From contig CANRKV010000122.1 of assembly GCA_947631305.1 (NCBI GenBank), positions 1 through 5,130 of the forward strand: a DNA stretch of 5,130 nucleotides, in the 5' to 3' direction. A model generated the notes under the pieces. That model was not told where the DNA came from. It saw only the letters and a list, made by a program, of their open reading frames with translations, and made no database searches. A program made the position numbers and the translations under genes. The stretch is from an uncultured Jeotgalicoccus sp. (GTDB lineage: Bacteria > Bacillota > Bacilli > Staphylococcales > Salinicoccaceae). How positions within the stretch are numbered: position 1 is the stretch's first letter; each line of letters starts with the position of its first letter. This document shows, one piece after another, positions 1 to 5,130 of the stretch.

Positions 1-12
1 TATAGTAAGCGG

Positions 13-53
13 AAAGTAAAATCCGGATTGGCGGGTTTTACTTTTTTGTTTTT
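13..53 (+). terminator. Rho-independent terminator of an upstream gene
   Basis: A 13-bp stem (AAAGTAAAATCCG at 13-25 paired with CGGGTTTTACTTT at 32-44, one T-G wobble) closes a 6-base loop and is followed by a T-rich tail at 45-53 interrupted by one G. The T-tract exists only on the + strand side, so this ends a + strand transcript coming from outside the window. An in-frame pair of stop codons (TAG 3-5, TAA 6-8) lies just before the stem and could be the end of that gene, but too little sequence is present to say. The terminator isolates the operon downstream from upstream read-through. Confidence 0.85.
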
Positions 54-111
54 GACGGGATGGATGCGTTGGCTCATCGGATTGGACTGACAATTATAAT
101 GGGAATGTAGA

Positions 112-430
112 AGTTCAATGAGTTGATTTCATAGGGATTCCGGGGGTTTGGGAGTTCAATGAGTTGATTTCATAGGGATTCCGGGGGTTTGGGAGTTCAA
201 TGAGTTGATTTCATAGGAATCCCAGGGATTTGGAAGTTCAATGAATTGATTTCATAGGGATTCTGGGGGTTTGGGAGTTCAATGAATTGAGTTCATAGGG
301 ATTCCAGAGGTTTGGAAGTTCAATGAATTGATTTCATAGGGATTCTGGGGGGTTTGGGAATTCAATGAATTGAGTTCATAGGAATCCTAACGATTTAGAA
401 TATCTATGAACTGATTTCATAGATTTCCCA
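112..430. repeat. 41-bp tandem repeat array (minisatellite), seven units plus one decayed unit
   Basis: Head-to-tail units begin at 112, 153, 194, 235, 276, 317 and 359, with a diverged partial unit at 400-430. All full units are 41 bases except the sixth (317-358), which has one extra G. Units 1 and 2 are identical; 4 and 6 differ only by that G; 5 and 7 share GAGTTCAT where the others have GATTTCAT; unit 7 and the eighth are the most changed. Each unit has an AT-rich half with a short dyad (ATGAA, 5 bases, TTCAT) and a G-rich half (GGGATTCCGGGGG and a GGG run in unit 1). Stops occur in all frames and 41 is not a multiple of three, so it is non-coding. There are no unique spacers, so it is not a CRISPR array. 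Function is unknown. Confidence 0.95.
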
Positions 431-462
431 ACTACTGGCTGAAGTTATAATTAATCCTATAA

Positions 463-477
463 TGTTAAAAAGTAACA
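463..477. promoter_or_regulatory. Putative repressor operator O1
   Basis: TGTTAAAAAGTAACA is a perfect inverted repeat (TGTTA / TAACA, 5-base spacer). It is the first of three matching sites whose centres (470, 500, 530) are exactly 30 bases apart. It touches a TATAAT at 458-463. That the adjacent DeoR-family protein binds here is inferred from position and repetition; TGTT-type inverted repeats are common targets of Gram-positive DeoR-family repressors. Confidence 0.65.
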
Positions 478-492
478 AAAATTAATTAATAG

Positions 493-507
493 TGTTAATA
501 AATAACA
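493..507. promoter_or_regulatory. Putative repressor operator O2
   Basis: TGTTAATAAATAACA is a second perfect inverted repeat with the same TGTTA / TAACA arms and a different 5-base spacer, centred at 500. Conservation of the arms while the centre varies suggests a protein binding site rather than a simple duplicated stretch. It sits just upstream of the -35 hexamer at 516-521. Confidence 0.65.
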
Positions 508-515
508 GAATAATC

Positions 516-544
516 TTTACAATGTTAAAAATAAACAATATAAT
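516..544 (+). promoter_or_regulatory. Sigma-A promoter of the operon
   Basis: TTTACA (516-521, five of six matches to TTGACA) and TATAAT (539-544, perfect) are separated by an ideal 17 bases. Transcription would begin near 550-552, immediately before the Shine-Dalgarno sequence at 552-558, giving an unusually short leader of about 14 bases. That leaves no room for a riboswitch or attenuator, so control should act on initiation through the overlapping operator. It should drive at least the first three genes, because their 12-base gaps have no room for internal promoters. Confidence 0.8.
523..537. promoter_or_regulatory. Putative repressor operator O3, inside the promoter
   Basis: TGTTAAAAATAAACA is the third copy, centred at 530, with one change in the right arm (AAACA instead of TAACA). 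It occupies 15 of the 17 bases between the -35 and -10 hexamers, so a bound repressor would directly exclude RNA polymerase. This is the placement expected for simple negative control. Confidence 0.65.
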
Positions 545-551
545 GAATCTC

Positions 552-558
552 AAGGTGA
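552..558 (+). promoter_or_regulatory. Ribosome binding site that fixes the regulator start
   Basis: AAGGTGA lies 6 bases before the ATG at 565 but directly abuts an in-frame TTG at 559. Normal spacing favours ATG 565 and rules against TTG 559, which would add only two residues. Confidence 0.75.
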
Positions 559-564
559 TTGAAT

Positions 565-1314
565 ATGAAGAATAAAAGACAACAATATATTATAAACCGC
601 GTAGCTGAGGATAGTAATGTGACGATTGAGCTTCTTGCTTCTGAGCTTAATGTTTCTGAAATGACAGTGCGCCGTGATTTAAAAGAACTTGAATCGAATG
701 AGCAGATTATCAGAACATCTAATTCAATCTTACTAAAAGATTCATTCTTAAATGAAGTGCCTTTTGTTAAGAAACAGCTGGTAAATATAGAAGAGAAACG
801 ACTGATTGCGAAAAAAGCAATGCAGTTCATCAAACCAGATGAGACGATTCTGCTCGACGCCGGTACAACGACTTTGGAAATTTGCAAGATGTTAAAGAAT
901 GAAAATTTCACTGTACGTATTATAACGAATGATATTAAGGCAGCGGCTGAGTTAATAGACAGCCACCATGAAGTGATTATTCTGGGAGGTACTGTTCAGC
1001 AGAATATCGGCTCAATGTATGGTGCACAGACGATTGATGTCCTTAACAATATTAGAGTGAACGTATCTTTTGTCGGTACACAGGCTATGACAATTGATGA
1101 AGGTATTTTTGCACCGACAATTGAGAAAGCCAAAGTGAAGCGTTTAATGATGAAGTGCGGTCAGGCTGCGTATCTCGTCGTGGATTCCAGTAAATTGAAT
1201 CATACTGCATTTTCAAAAATTTGCGATTTAAAAGATTTTACAGGAATTATTACAGATAATAATGCTGGAGAAAAAGAGCTCGAAAAGCTTGCCGAACACA
1301 CGACTGTAATATAA
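565..1314 (+). CDS. DeoR/GlpR-family transcriptional repressor of the C4 acid-sugar operon
   Basis: The 249-residue protein has the usual length and two-part build of the family. An N-terminal helix-turn-helix (about residues 5-57) carries the recognition helix SEMTVRRDLKEL at 31-42. A C-terminal sugar-phosphate sensor domain of the isomerase-like fold (about 75-235) shows DAGTTT (98-103), ITND (120-123), LGG (140-142), DEGIFAPTIEKAKVKRLM (178-195) and VVDSSKLNHTAFSKICDL (205-222), all family hallmarks. Such proteins normally repress neighbouring sugar genes until a phosphorylated intermediate binds. It is first in the operon behind three matched inverted repeats, so autorepression plus control of the kinase, dehydrogenase and perhaps the permease is likely. 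The inducer may be the 4-phosphorylated acid, which is inference. The wing after the helix reads EQIIRTSNSILL and lacks the common HGGA motif. The start is ATG 565, chosen from the Shine-Dalgarno spacing. Confidence 0.93.
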   Translation: MKNKRQQYIINRVAEDSNVTIELLASELNVSEMTVRRDLKELESNEQIIRTSNSILLKDSFLNEVPFVKKQLVNIEEKRLIAKKAMQFIKPDETILLDAGTTTLEICKMLKNENFTVRIITNDIKAAAELIDSHHEVIILGGTVQQNIGSMYGAQTIDVLNNIRVNVSFVGTQAMTIDEGIFAPTIEKAKVKRLMMKCGQAAYLVVDSSKLNHTAFSKICDLKDFTGIITDNNAGEKELEKLAEHTTVI

Positions 1315-1326
1315 GGAGGGTGAATC

Positions 1327-2610
1327 GTGAAAATAGGAATTATTGCGGACGATTTAACTGGAGCGAATGCGACCGGTGTCCGACTCAGTAAAAATGGTTT
1401 TCATCCAGCTACATATTTCCATTACAACGATTTAATTCAAGACGATAAAACCGATGCAATTATTGTTGATACAGACAGCCGCTATGCTTCAAAAAAAGTC
1501 CTTGATTACAGAGTCGGCGGATCTCTTAATAAGCTGAAAAAATGGGACGCTGACATATTATGCAAACGCATTGATTCTACGCTTCGCGGTAATGTTGGTA
1601 TAGAAATAGACATGATACTTGAAACTGTAGGTGAGGATTCAATCGGAGTCGTGGTGCCATCGTTTCCAGACTCCGGAAGGATTACCGTCGGCGGCTATCT
1701 TATAGTCGATAATTTACCGCTGCATAAAACAGATGCGGCAAACGATCCAATCACCCCGATTACAACATCATACGTGCCGGAAATTATTTCGTCGCAGACT
1801 AATCATAAAGTAGGGATGCTGACGATTAACGATATGACTGATGACCGGGATATCTTTACCAGCAGTTTTAAAAAGCTGGTTGATGAAGGGAACAAAATTA
1901 TTGTCCTCGATTCCGTAACAAATAATGATATTGAGTTTATCGCTGAGACGCTCTGCGGTTATACGGATAAAAAAATTGTTCCTATTGATCCGGGACCCTT
2001 TACTTCTCTTTATGCAAAATACAGAGCAGACCAGGTCGGTGATGACCGTAAAATTATCGTAACAGTCGGGAGCGCTACGAAAGTATCGGAAAGACAGCTG
2101 GTGTATTTAATCGACAGATTGAAACTAACACCGGTAATTCCTGATATTAACAAACTTGCAACGTTCGATGAAAAATGGCACGAAGAAGTCGATAGAAGTG
2201 TGCGGCTGGCCAAGGAGCGTATGGAGGAAAATGAAGTCGTTGTTATTACGACGAACGAAGAAAACCTCGTCATTATCGATATTAAGAAAATTGCGGCTCA
2301 GCATGATGTTACACCGGATCGTGTAGCCAAACGTATTACAGACGGACTTGCGACAATTACAAAACGTCTGCTCGATGAATCGACACACGAAATTAAAGGA
2401 TGTTACGTGAGCGGTGGCGATGTCACAGCGTCTCTTGCGAGCATTACACTTGCCAGCGGTATCAAGCTCATCGATGAAGTGGGCCCGCTGATTGCATATG
2501 GGCATCTGCTCGGCGGTAAATATGAAGGACTGCCCCTCGTTACTAAAGGCGGCATGATTGGTAACAGACACACGCTGTATGAAGCAGTACAGTATTTAAA
2601 ATCAAAATAG
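1327..2610 (+). CDS. Four-carbon acid-sugar kinase (D-threonate / D-erythronate kinase type)
   Basis: A 427-residue cytoplasmic kinase of the former DUF1537 family, which phosphorylates C4 sugar acids with ATP, here probably at the 4-hydroxyl of D-threonate or D-erythronate. The N-terminal substrate domain shows ADDLTGANATG (7-17), KRIDSTLRGNVG (80-91) and PSFPDSGR (111-118). The C-terminal nucleotide-binding domain shows VGSATKVSERQ (247-257), SGGDVTASL (362-370), GPLIAYGHLLGG (386-397) and TKGGMIG (406-412). Both domains are intact and the length is normal. The start is GTG, fixed by a strong AAGGAGGGTGA at 1313-1323 that overlaps the repressor's stop codon; the intergenic gap is 12 bases. 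Pairing with a PdxA2 homologue and no tetronate 2-dehydrogenase, aldolase or isomerase argues for the DtnK/DenK-type route rather than the 3-oxo-tetronate kinase (OtnK) route. Family assignment is firm; the exact stereoisomer cannot be read from the sequence, so the symbol is provisional. Confidence 0.92.
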   Translation: MKIGIIADDLTGANATGVRLSKNGFHPATYFHYNDLIQDDKTDAIIVDTDSRYASKKVLDYRVGGSLNKLKKWDADILCKRIDSTLRGNVGIEIDMILETVGEDSIGVVVPSFPDSGRITVGGYLIVDNLPLHKTDAANDPITPITTSYVPEIISSQTNHKVGMLTINDMTDDRDIFTSSFKKLVDEGNKIIVLDSVTNNDIEFIAETLCGYTDKKIVPIDPGPFTSLYAKYRADQVGDDRKIIVTVGSATKVSERQLVYLIDRLKLTPVIPDINKLATFDEKWHEEVDRSVRLAKERMEENEVVVITTNEENLVIIDIKKIAAQHDVTPDRVAKRITDGLATITKRLLDESTHEIKGCYVSGGDVTASLASITLASGIKLIDEVGPLIAYGHLLGGKYEGLPLVTKGGMIGNRHTLYEAVQYLKSK

Positions 2611-2622
2611 GAGGAATTATAA

Positions 2623-3621
2623 ATGACAAAAGCAATTATCGCAGTACCAATGGGAGATCCGGCAGGAATAGGTCCGGAAATTACAGTGAAATCATTCTTA
2701 AACAACGAGGTGCTTGAAGCGGCGAATTCAATCGTTGTCGGCGATAAAAAAATCATCGATAAAGCACTTGAAATTACAGGAACTGATCTTCAGGTAAATG
2801 TAATCAAAGAAGTTGAAGAAGCAGACTTCTCAAGCAATGCAATCAACTTAATCGATTTAAATAACATCGATACAAAAACGTTCGAATTTGGTGAAGTGCA
2901 GAAGCAATGTGGGAAAGCTGCGTTTGAATATATCGAACATGCAATTAAACTTGCTATGGACGGCAAGGTTGATGCAATGGCAACAACTCCAATTAACAAA
3001 GAATCATTGAAAGCGGCTGAAGTACCGTTTATCGGTCATACTGAAATGCTTGAAGAACTGACGAACTCACATGATCCATTAACGATGTTCCAAGTGAGAA
3101 GTTTGAGAATATTCTTCCTGACTCGCCACTTGTCAGTGAAGGCTGCAATTGACCAAATGACAGCTGAGCGTGTGCACGATTATATTAAACGTTCATATGA
3201 TGCATTAATTAAACTGGGTGTTAAAGAACCTAAACTTGCAGTTGCAGGATTAAACCCTCACAGTGGCGAAGGCGGGCTTTTCGGTAATGAGGAAATCGAT
3301 GAAATTACACCGGGTATCAAACGTGCGCAGAAAGACGGTTACGAAGTTGCAGGACCGGTTCCAGCAGACTCTGTATTCTTCCAGGCTCTTAATGGGCGTT
3401 ATGATGCAGTTATTTCTCTTTACCACGACCAGGGACATATCGCCGCTAAAATGACAGACTTCCATAAGACAATATCAATCACGAATGGTCTTCCATTCCT
3501 AAGAAGTTCAGTTGACCATGGAACAGCATTTGATATTGCGGGTCAAAATATTGCATCAAGTGAAAGTATGGAAGAATGTATCAAGCTTGCAGGAGAATAT
3601 GCATTAACTTTCAGAAACTAA
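2623..3621 (+). CDS. PdxA2-type 4-phospho-D-threonate/erythronate 3-dehydrogenase (decarboxylating)
   Basis: A 332-residue metal- and NAD-dependent enzyme of the PdxA family. Visible motifs are MGDPAGIGPEI (10-20), TTPINKESL (121-129), GHTEML (138-143), LTRHLSV (166-172), GLNPHSGE (209-216), YHDQGH (267-272) and SVDHGTAFDIAG (296-307). By homology with E. coli PdxA the metal ligands should be His169, His213 and His268, all present. In the catabolic branch (PdxA2) the enzyme oxidises the 4-phosphorylated acid at C3 and the beta-keto acid loses CO2, giving dihydroxyacetone phosphate. Context decides the role: it follows the acid-sugar kinase by 12 bases and precedes a permease, whereas biosynthetic PdxA of the pyridoxal pathway would not be expected in a sugar operon. 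YHDQGH followed by IAAK, rather than the YHDQGLPVLK style of biosynthetic PdxA, also fits PdxA2. AGGAGG at 2609-2614 overlaps the kinase stop codon and sits 8 bases before ATG. Confidence 0.93.
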   Translation: MTKAIIAVPMGDPAGIGPEITVKSFLNNEVLEAANSIVVGDKKIIDKALEITGTDLQVNVIKEVEEADFSSNAINLIDLNNIDTKTFEFGEVQKQCGKAAFEYIEHAIKLAMDGKVDAMATTPINKESLKAAEVPFIGHTEMLEELTNSHDPLTMFQVRSLRIFFLTRHLSVKAAIDQMTAERVHDYIKRSYDALIKLGVKEPKLAVAGLNPHSGEGGLFGNEEIDEITPGIKRAQKDGYEVAGPVPADSVFFQALNGRYDAVISLYHDQGHIAAKMTDFHKTISITNGLPFLRSSVDHGTAFDIAGQNIASSESMEECIKLAGEYALTFRN

Positions 3622-3627
3622 TTTACG

Positions 3628-3653
3628 GGGCGGTTTATCCGCCCATTTAATTT
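3628..3653 (+). terminator. Intercistronic GC hairpin, possible partial terminator or mRNA 3' stabiliser
   Basis: GGGCGG (3628-3633) and CCGCCC (3639-3644) form a perfect 6-bp GC stem around a 5-base TTTAT loop, starting 7 bases after the dehydrogenase stop codon. The following stretch ATTTAATTT is T-rich but broken by A residues, so termination would be weak. The likely effect is reduced read-through into the permease or protection of the upstream mRNA from 3' decay. The hairpin is read directly from the sequence; its function is inferred. Confidence 0.5.
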
Positions 3654-3661
3654 ACATAAAA

Positions 3662-3675
3662 TGAAAACGCTTTTT
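3662..3675 (+). promoter_or_regulatory. Candidate cre site (CcpA binding) ahead of the permease
   Basis: TGAAAACGCTTTTT matches the Bacillus cre consensus TGWAARCGYTWNCW at 13 of 14 positions; the only miss is T for C at position 13. It lies in the 71-base gap, 17 bases before the permease start codon and just upstream of its Shine-Dalgarno. CcpA bound here could block elongation into the permease gene, or repress a local promoter if the weak pair TTTATC (3634-3639) and TAAAAT (3657-3662, 17-base spacer) is real. Preferred sugars would then shut off uptake. Confidence 0.55.
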
Positions 3676-3692
3676 GCTGGAGGGAAAACAAC

Positions 3693-5090
3693 ATGGCAGA
3701 TGTTTCAACAACACAAATGATAGTCGGATTATTTATTGGTATTGCACTGCTTATCTTTTTAGTACTTAAAACACGCATTCACGTATTTCTTGCATTAATT
3801 ATCGCAGCTGTAATTACCGGTATTGTCGGTGGTATGTCGCCTGAAGATACAATAGGCACTATTTCATCTGGATTTGGTTCCACATTAGCCTCGATAGGTA
3901 TCATTATCGGTCTTGGTATTATGATGGGGAAAATCATGGAAATTTCAGGTGCTGCTGAAAAACTTGCTTATACGATGATTAAATTTATCGGGCGCAAAAA
4001 AGAAGAATGGGCGATTGCAGTCAGTGGTTATATCGTTGCAATTCCAATCTTTGTCGATTCAGCATTCGTGATTTTACATCCGCTGGTTAAAGCATTATCA
4101 CGCCAGACAGGTAAATCTGTCATTACGATCGGAGTTGCACTGGCAGTTGGACTTGCGACAACACACCATGCAGTGCCGCCGACACCGGGGCCACTAGGTG
4201 TGGCAGGAATATTCGGTGCTGACGTAGGTAAAATGGTTATCGTTGGTTTAGTCGTTTCTGTGCCTGTTGTCATTTCAGGTGTATTATACGCGCAGTGGGT
4301 GGGCCGTAAAATTTACCAGCTGCCTGAAGAAGATGGAGAAGGTTATTACCGTCCGACTGCACAAGAAGCATTTGCAGAGTTTGAAGATGCAGTCTCAGAT
4401 CGCGAAAAAGAACTCCCATCATTTATTTTATCTGTATTGCCAATTGCTATCCCGCTAATTTTAATTTTCGGTAATACGGGGATTAATGCATTACAGGAAA
4501 GTGGAATTACAAATCTTTCAGAGACGATATTGTCGTACATTACGTTTTTAGGGAATCCTATTATCGCTGTCGGCCTTGGTCTTTTGTACTCACTTATTTT
4601 CCTGACTAAAGGATATTCTAAAGATGCAACACTTGACGAGCTGGAAAGCGGAATTAAAACTGCGGGTATTATCCTGCTTGTTACTGGTGCAGGCGGAGCG
4701 CTTGGAGAAGTATTGCGTGTAAGCGGAACAGGTCAGGTTGTTGCGGAATATGTTGCAACGTGGAGTGTACCTGCGATTCTTATCCCATTCTTTATTGCGA
4801 CATTTGTACGACTGGTACAGGGGAGTGGGACTGTAGCAATGATTACTGCGGCTTCTATTGCAGCACCGATTGTATCGAACATGGGTCTTGATCCGGTTCT
4901 TGCAGCACAGGCAGCAGCATTTGGAGCAATGTGCTTCTCTTACTTCAATGACAGCTTATTCTGGGTAGTCAACAGAATGCTCGGTATTACTAAAGTAAAA
5001 GAACAGATTATGGTCTGGTCAATTCCGACTACAATCGGCTGGTTTGTTGCCGGTATAACACTGGTTTTAATCGATTTAGTCTTCTATTAA
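3693..5090 (+). CDS. GntP-family sugar-acid permease (probable D-threonate/D-erythronate importer)
   Basis: A 465-residue integral membrane protein of the gluconate:proton symporter (GntP) family, predicted to import the operon's acid-sugar substrate with protons. It is strongly hydrophobic, with roughly 12-14 membrane segments: clear ones near 8-25, 30-47, 63-80, 108-130, 143-158, 180-200, 244-260, 287-304, 323-340, 358-375 and 445-463. Family motifs include GFGSTLASIGIIIGLGIMMG (60-79), IPIFVDSAFVILHPL (117-131), THHAVPPTPGPL (157-168), VTGAGGALGEVL (330-341), RLVQGSGTVAMITAAS (373-388) and SYFNDSLFWVVNRMLG (416-431). An acidic cytoplasmic-type loop at about 204-241 separates the two halves. 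The start ATG follows GGAGGG (3679-3684) by 8 bases. The substrate is inferred from the neighbouring kinase and dehydrogenase; gluconate or another aldonate cannot be excluded. It may be expressed partly apart from the enzymes, because the gap before it holds a hairpin and a cre-like site. Confidence 0.92.
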   Translation: MADVSTTQMIVGLFIGIALLIFLVLKTRIHVFLALIIAAVITGIVGGMSPEDTIGTISSGFGSTLASIGIIIGLGIMMGKIMEISGAAEKLAYTMIKFIGRKKEEWAIAVSGYIVAIPIFVDSAFVILHPLVKALSRQTGKSVITIGVALAVGLATTHHAVPPTPGPLGVAGIFGADVGKMVIVGLVVSVPVVISGVLYAQWVGRKIYQLPEEDGEGYYRPTAQEAFAEFEDAVSDREKELPSFILSVLPIAIPLILIFGNTGINALQESGITNLSETILSYITFLGNPIIAVGLGLLYSLIFLTKGYSKDATLDELESGIKTAGIILLVTGAGGALGEVLRVSGTGQVVAEYVATWSVPAILIPFFIATFVRLVQGSGTVAMITAASIAAPIVSNMGLDPVLAAQAAAFGAMCFSYFNDSLFWVVNRMLGITKVKEQIMVWSIPTTIGWFVAGITLVLIDLVFY

Positions 5091-5130
5091 AAACATTACA
5101 GTTATATTACAAAAGTTTGATAACTTTGAA

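Noticed and set aside
95..100. TATAAT as the -10 of a promoter reading into the repeats
   Set aside because: No recognisable -35 at 16-18 bases upstream, no extended -10, and no gene follows before the real operon promoter.
131..358. G-quadruplex from the GGG and GGGGG runs in each unit
   Set aside because: Each unit has only about three usable G runs, and the next run is more than 20 bases away, so loops would be too long for a convincing quadruplex.
112..430. CRISPR array
   Set aside because: The 41-base units abut directly with no unique spacers, and no cas genes are present.
112..430. Tiny minus-strand peptides: most units contain ATGAAATCAATTCATTGA (Met-Lys-Ser-Ile-His-stop) or a close variant
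   Set aside because: There is no Shine-Dalgarno before any copy, the five-codon frame follows simply from the repeat, and the period is not a multiple of three.
559..564. TTG start for the repressor, two codons upstream
   Set aside because: The Shine-Dalgarno directly touches this TTG with no spacer; ATG 565 has normal spacing.
2010..2756. Minus-strand open frames across the kinase and start of the dehydrogenase (also 525-911, 2790-2999, 3250-3465, 4028-4273, 4346-4540)
   Set aside because: They lie opposite clearly conserved genes, have low-complexity Ser/Thr/Phe-rich translations with no recognisable domain, and lack good ribosome sites.
3263..3454. Short + strand frame inside the dehydrogenase (and a similar one at 4267-4458 in the permease)
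   Set aside because: Out-of-frame shadow of a motif-rich gene, with no domain of its own.
2623..3621. Biosynthetic PdxA for pyridoxal phosphate
   Set aside because: Catalytic residues are shared, but the operon with an acid-sugar kinase, permease and DeoR regulator, plus the YHDQGH-IAAK variant, fits catabolic PdxA2 better.
5112..5127. Terminator after the permease (AAAGTT-TGAT-AACTTT)
   Set aside because: The 6-bp stem is AT-rich and weak, no T-tract is seen before the window ends three bases later; the true terminator is probably outside.

Overview
The window looks like a chromosomal piece of a moderately AT-rich Gram-positive bacterium (Bacillota). The evidence is purine-rich Shine-Dalgarno sites (AAGGAGGG, AGGAGG, GGAGGG) 7-8 bases before starts, sigma-A style promoter hexamers, a catabolite-repression (cre) type site, and gene order and protein style typical of Bacillales. 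A member of the Staphylococcaceae is my guess, but nothing here fixes the genus.

Layout: positions 13-53 hold the rho-independent terminator of a gene that lies mostly or wholly upstream. Positions 54-111 hold nothing I recognise. Positions 112-430 are a non-coding minisatellite of seven 41-base units (one is 42) plus a decayed eighth. Positions 458-558 are a compact control region: three near-identical 15-base inverted repeats spaced exactly 30 bases apart, the last filling the spacer of a near-consensus promoter. Four genes follow, all on the + strand: a DeoR-family repressor (565-1314), a four-carbon acid-sugar kinase of the former DUF1537 family (1327-2610), a PdxA2-type dehydrogenase (2623-3621) and a GntP-family permease (3693-5090). 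The first three are separated by only 12 bases each. The permease is set off by 71 bases that hold a GC-rich hairpin and a cre-like site.

Together the genes read as a complete catabolic operon for a C4 sugar acid, most likely D-threonate or D-erythronate. The permease imports the acid, the kinase phosphorylates it at the 4-hydroxyl, and the PdxA2 enzyme oxidises and decarboxylates the product to dihydroxyacetone phosphate, which enters glycolysis. The DeoR protein probably represses the operon, itself included, through the three upstream sites and is released by a phosphorylated intermediate. The enzymes are a known pathway. The less ordinary material is in the DNA between genes: the 30-base-phased operator array, the 41-base repeat array, and the hairpin plus cre unit ahead of the permease. 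I see no mobile element, CRISPR array, tRNA, rRNA or phage feature.
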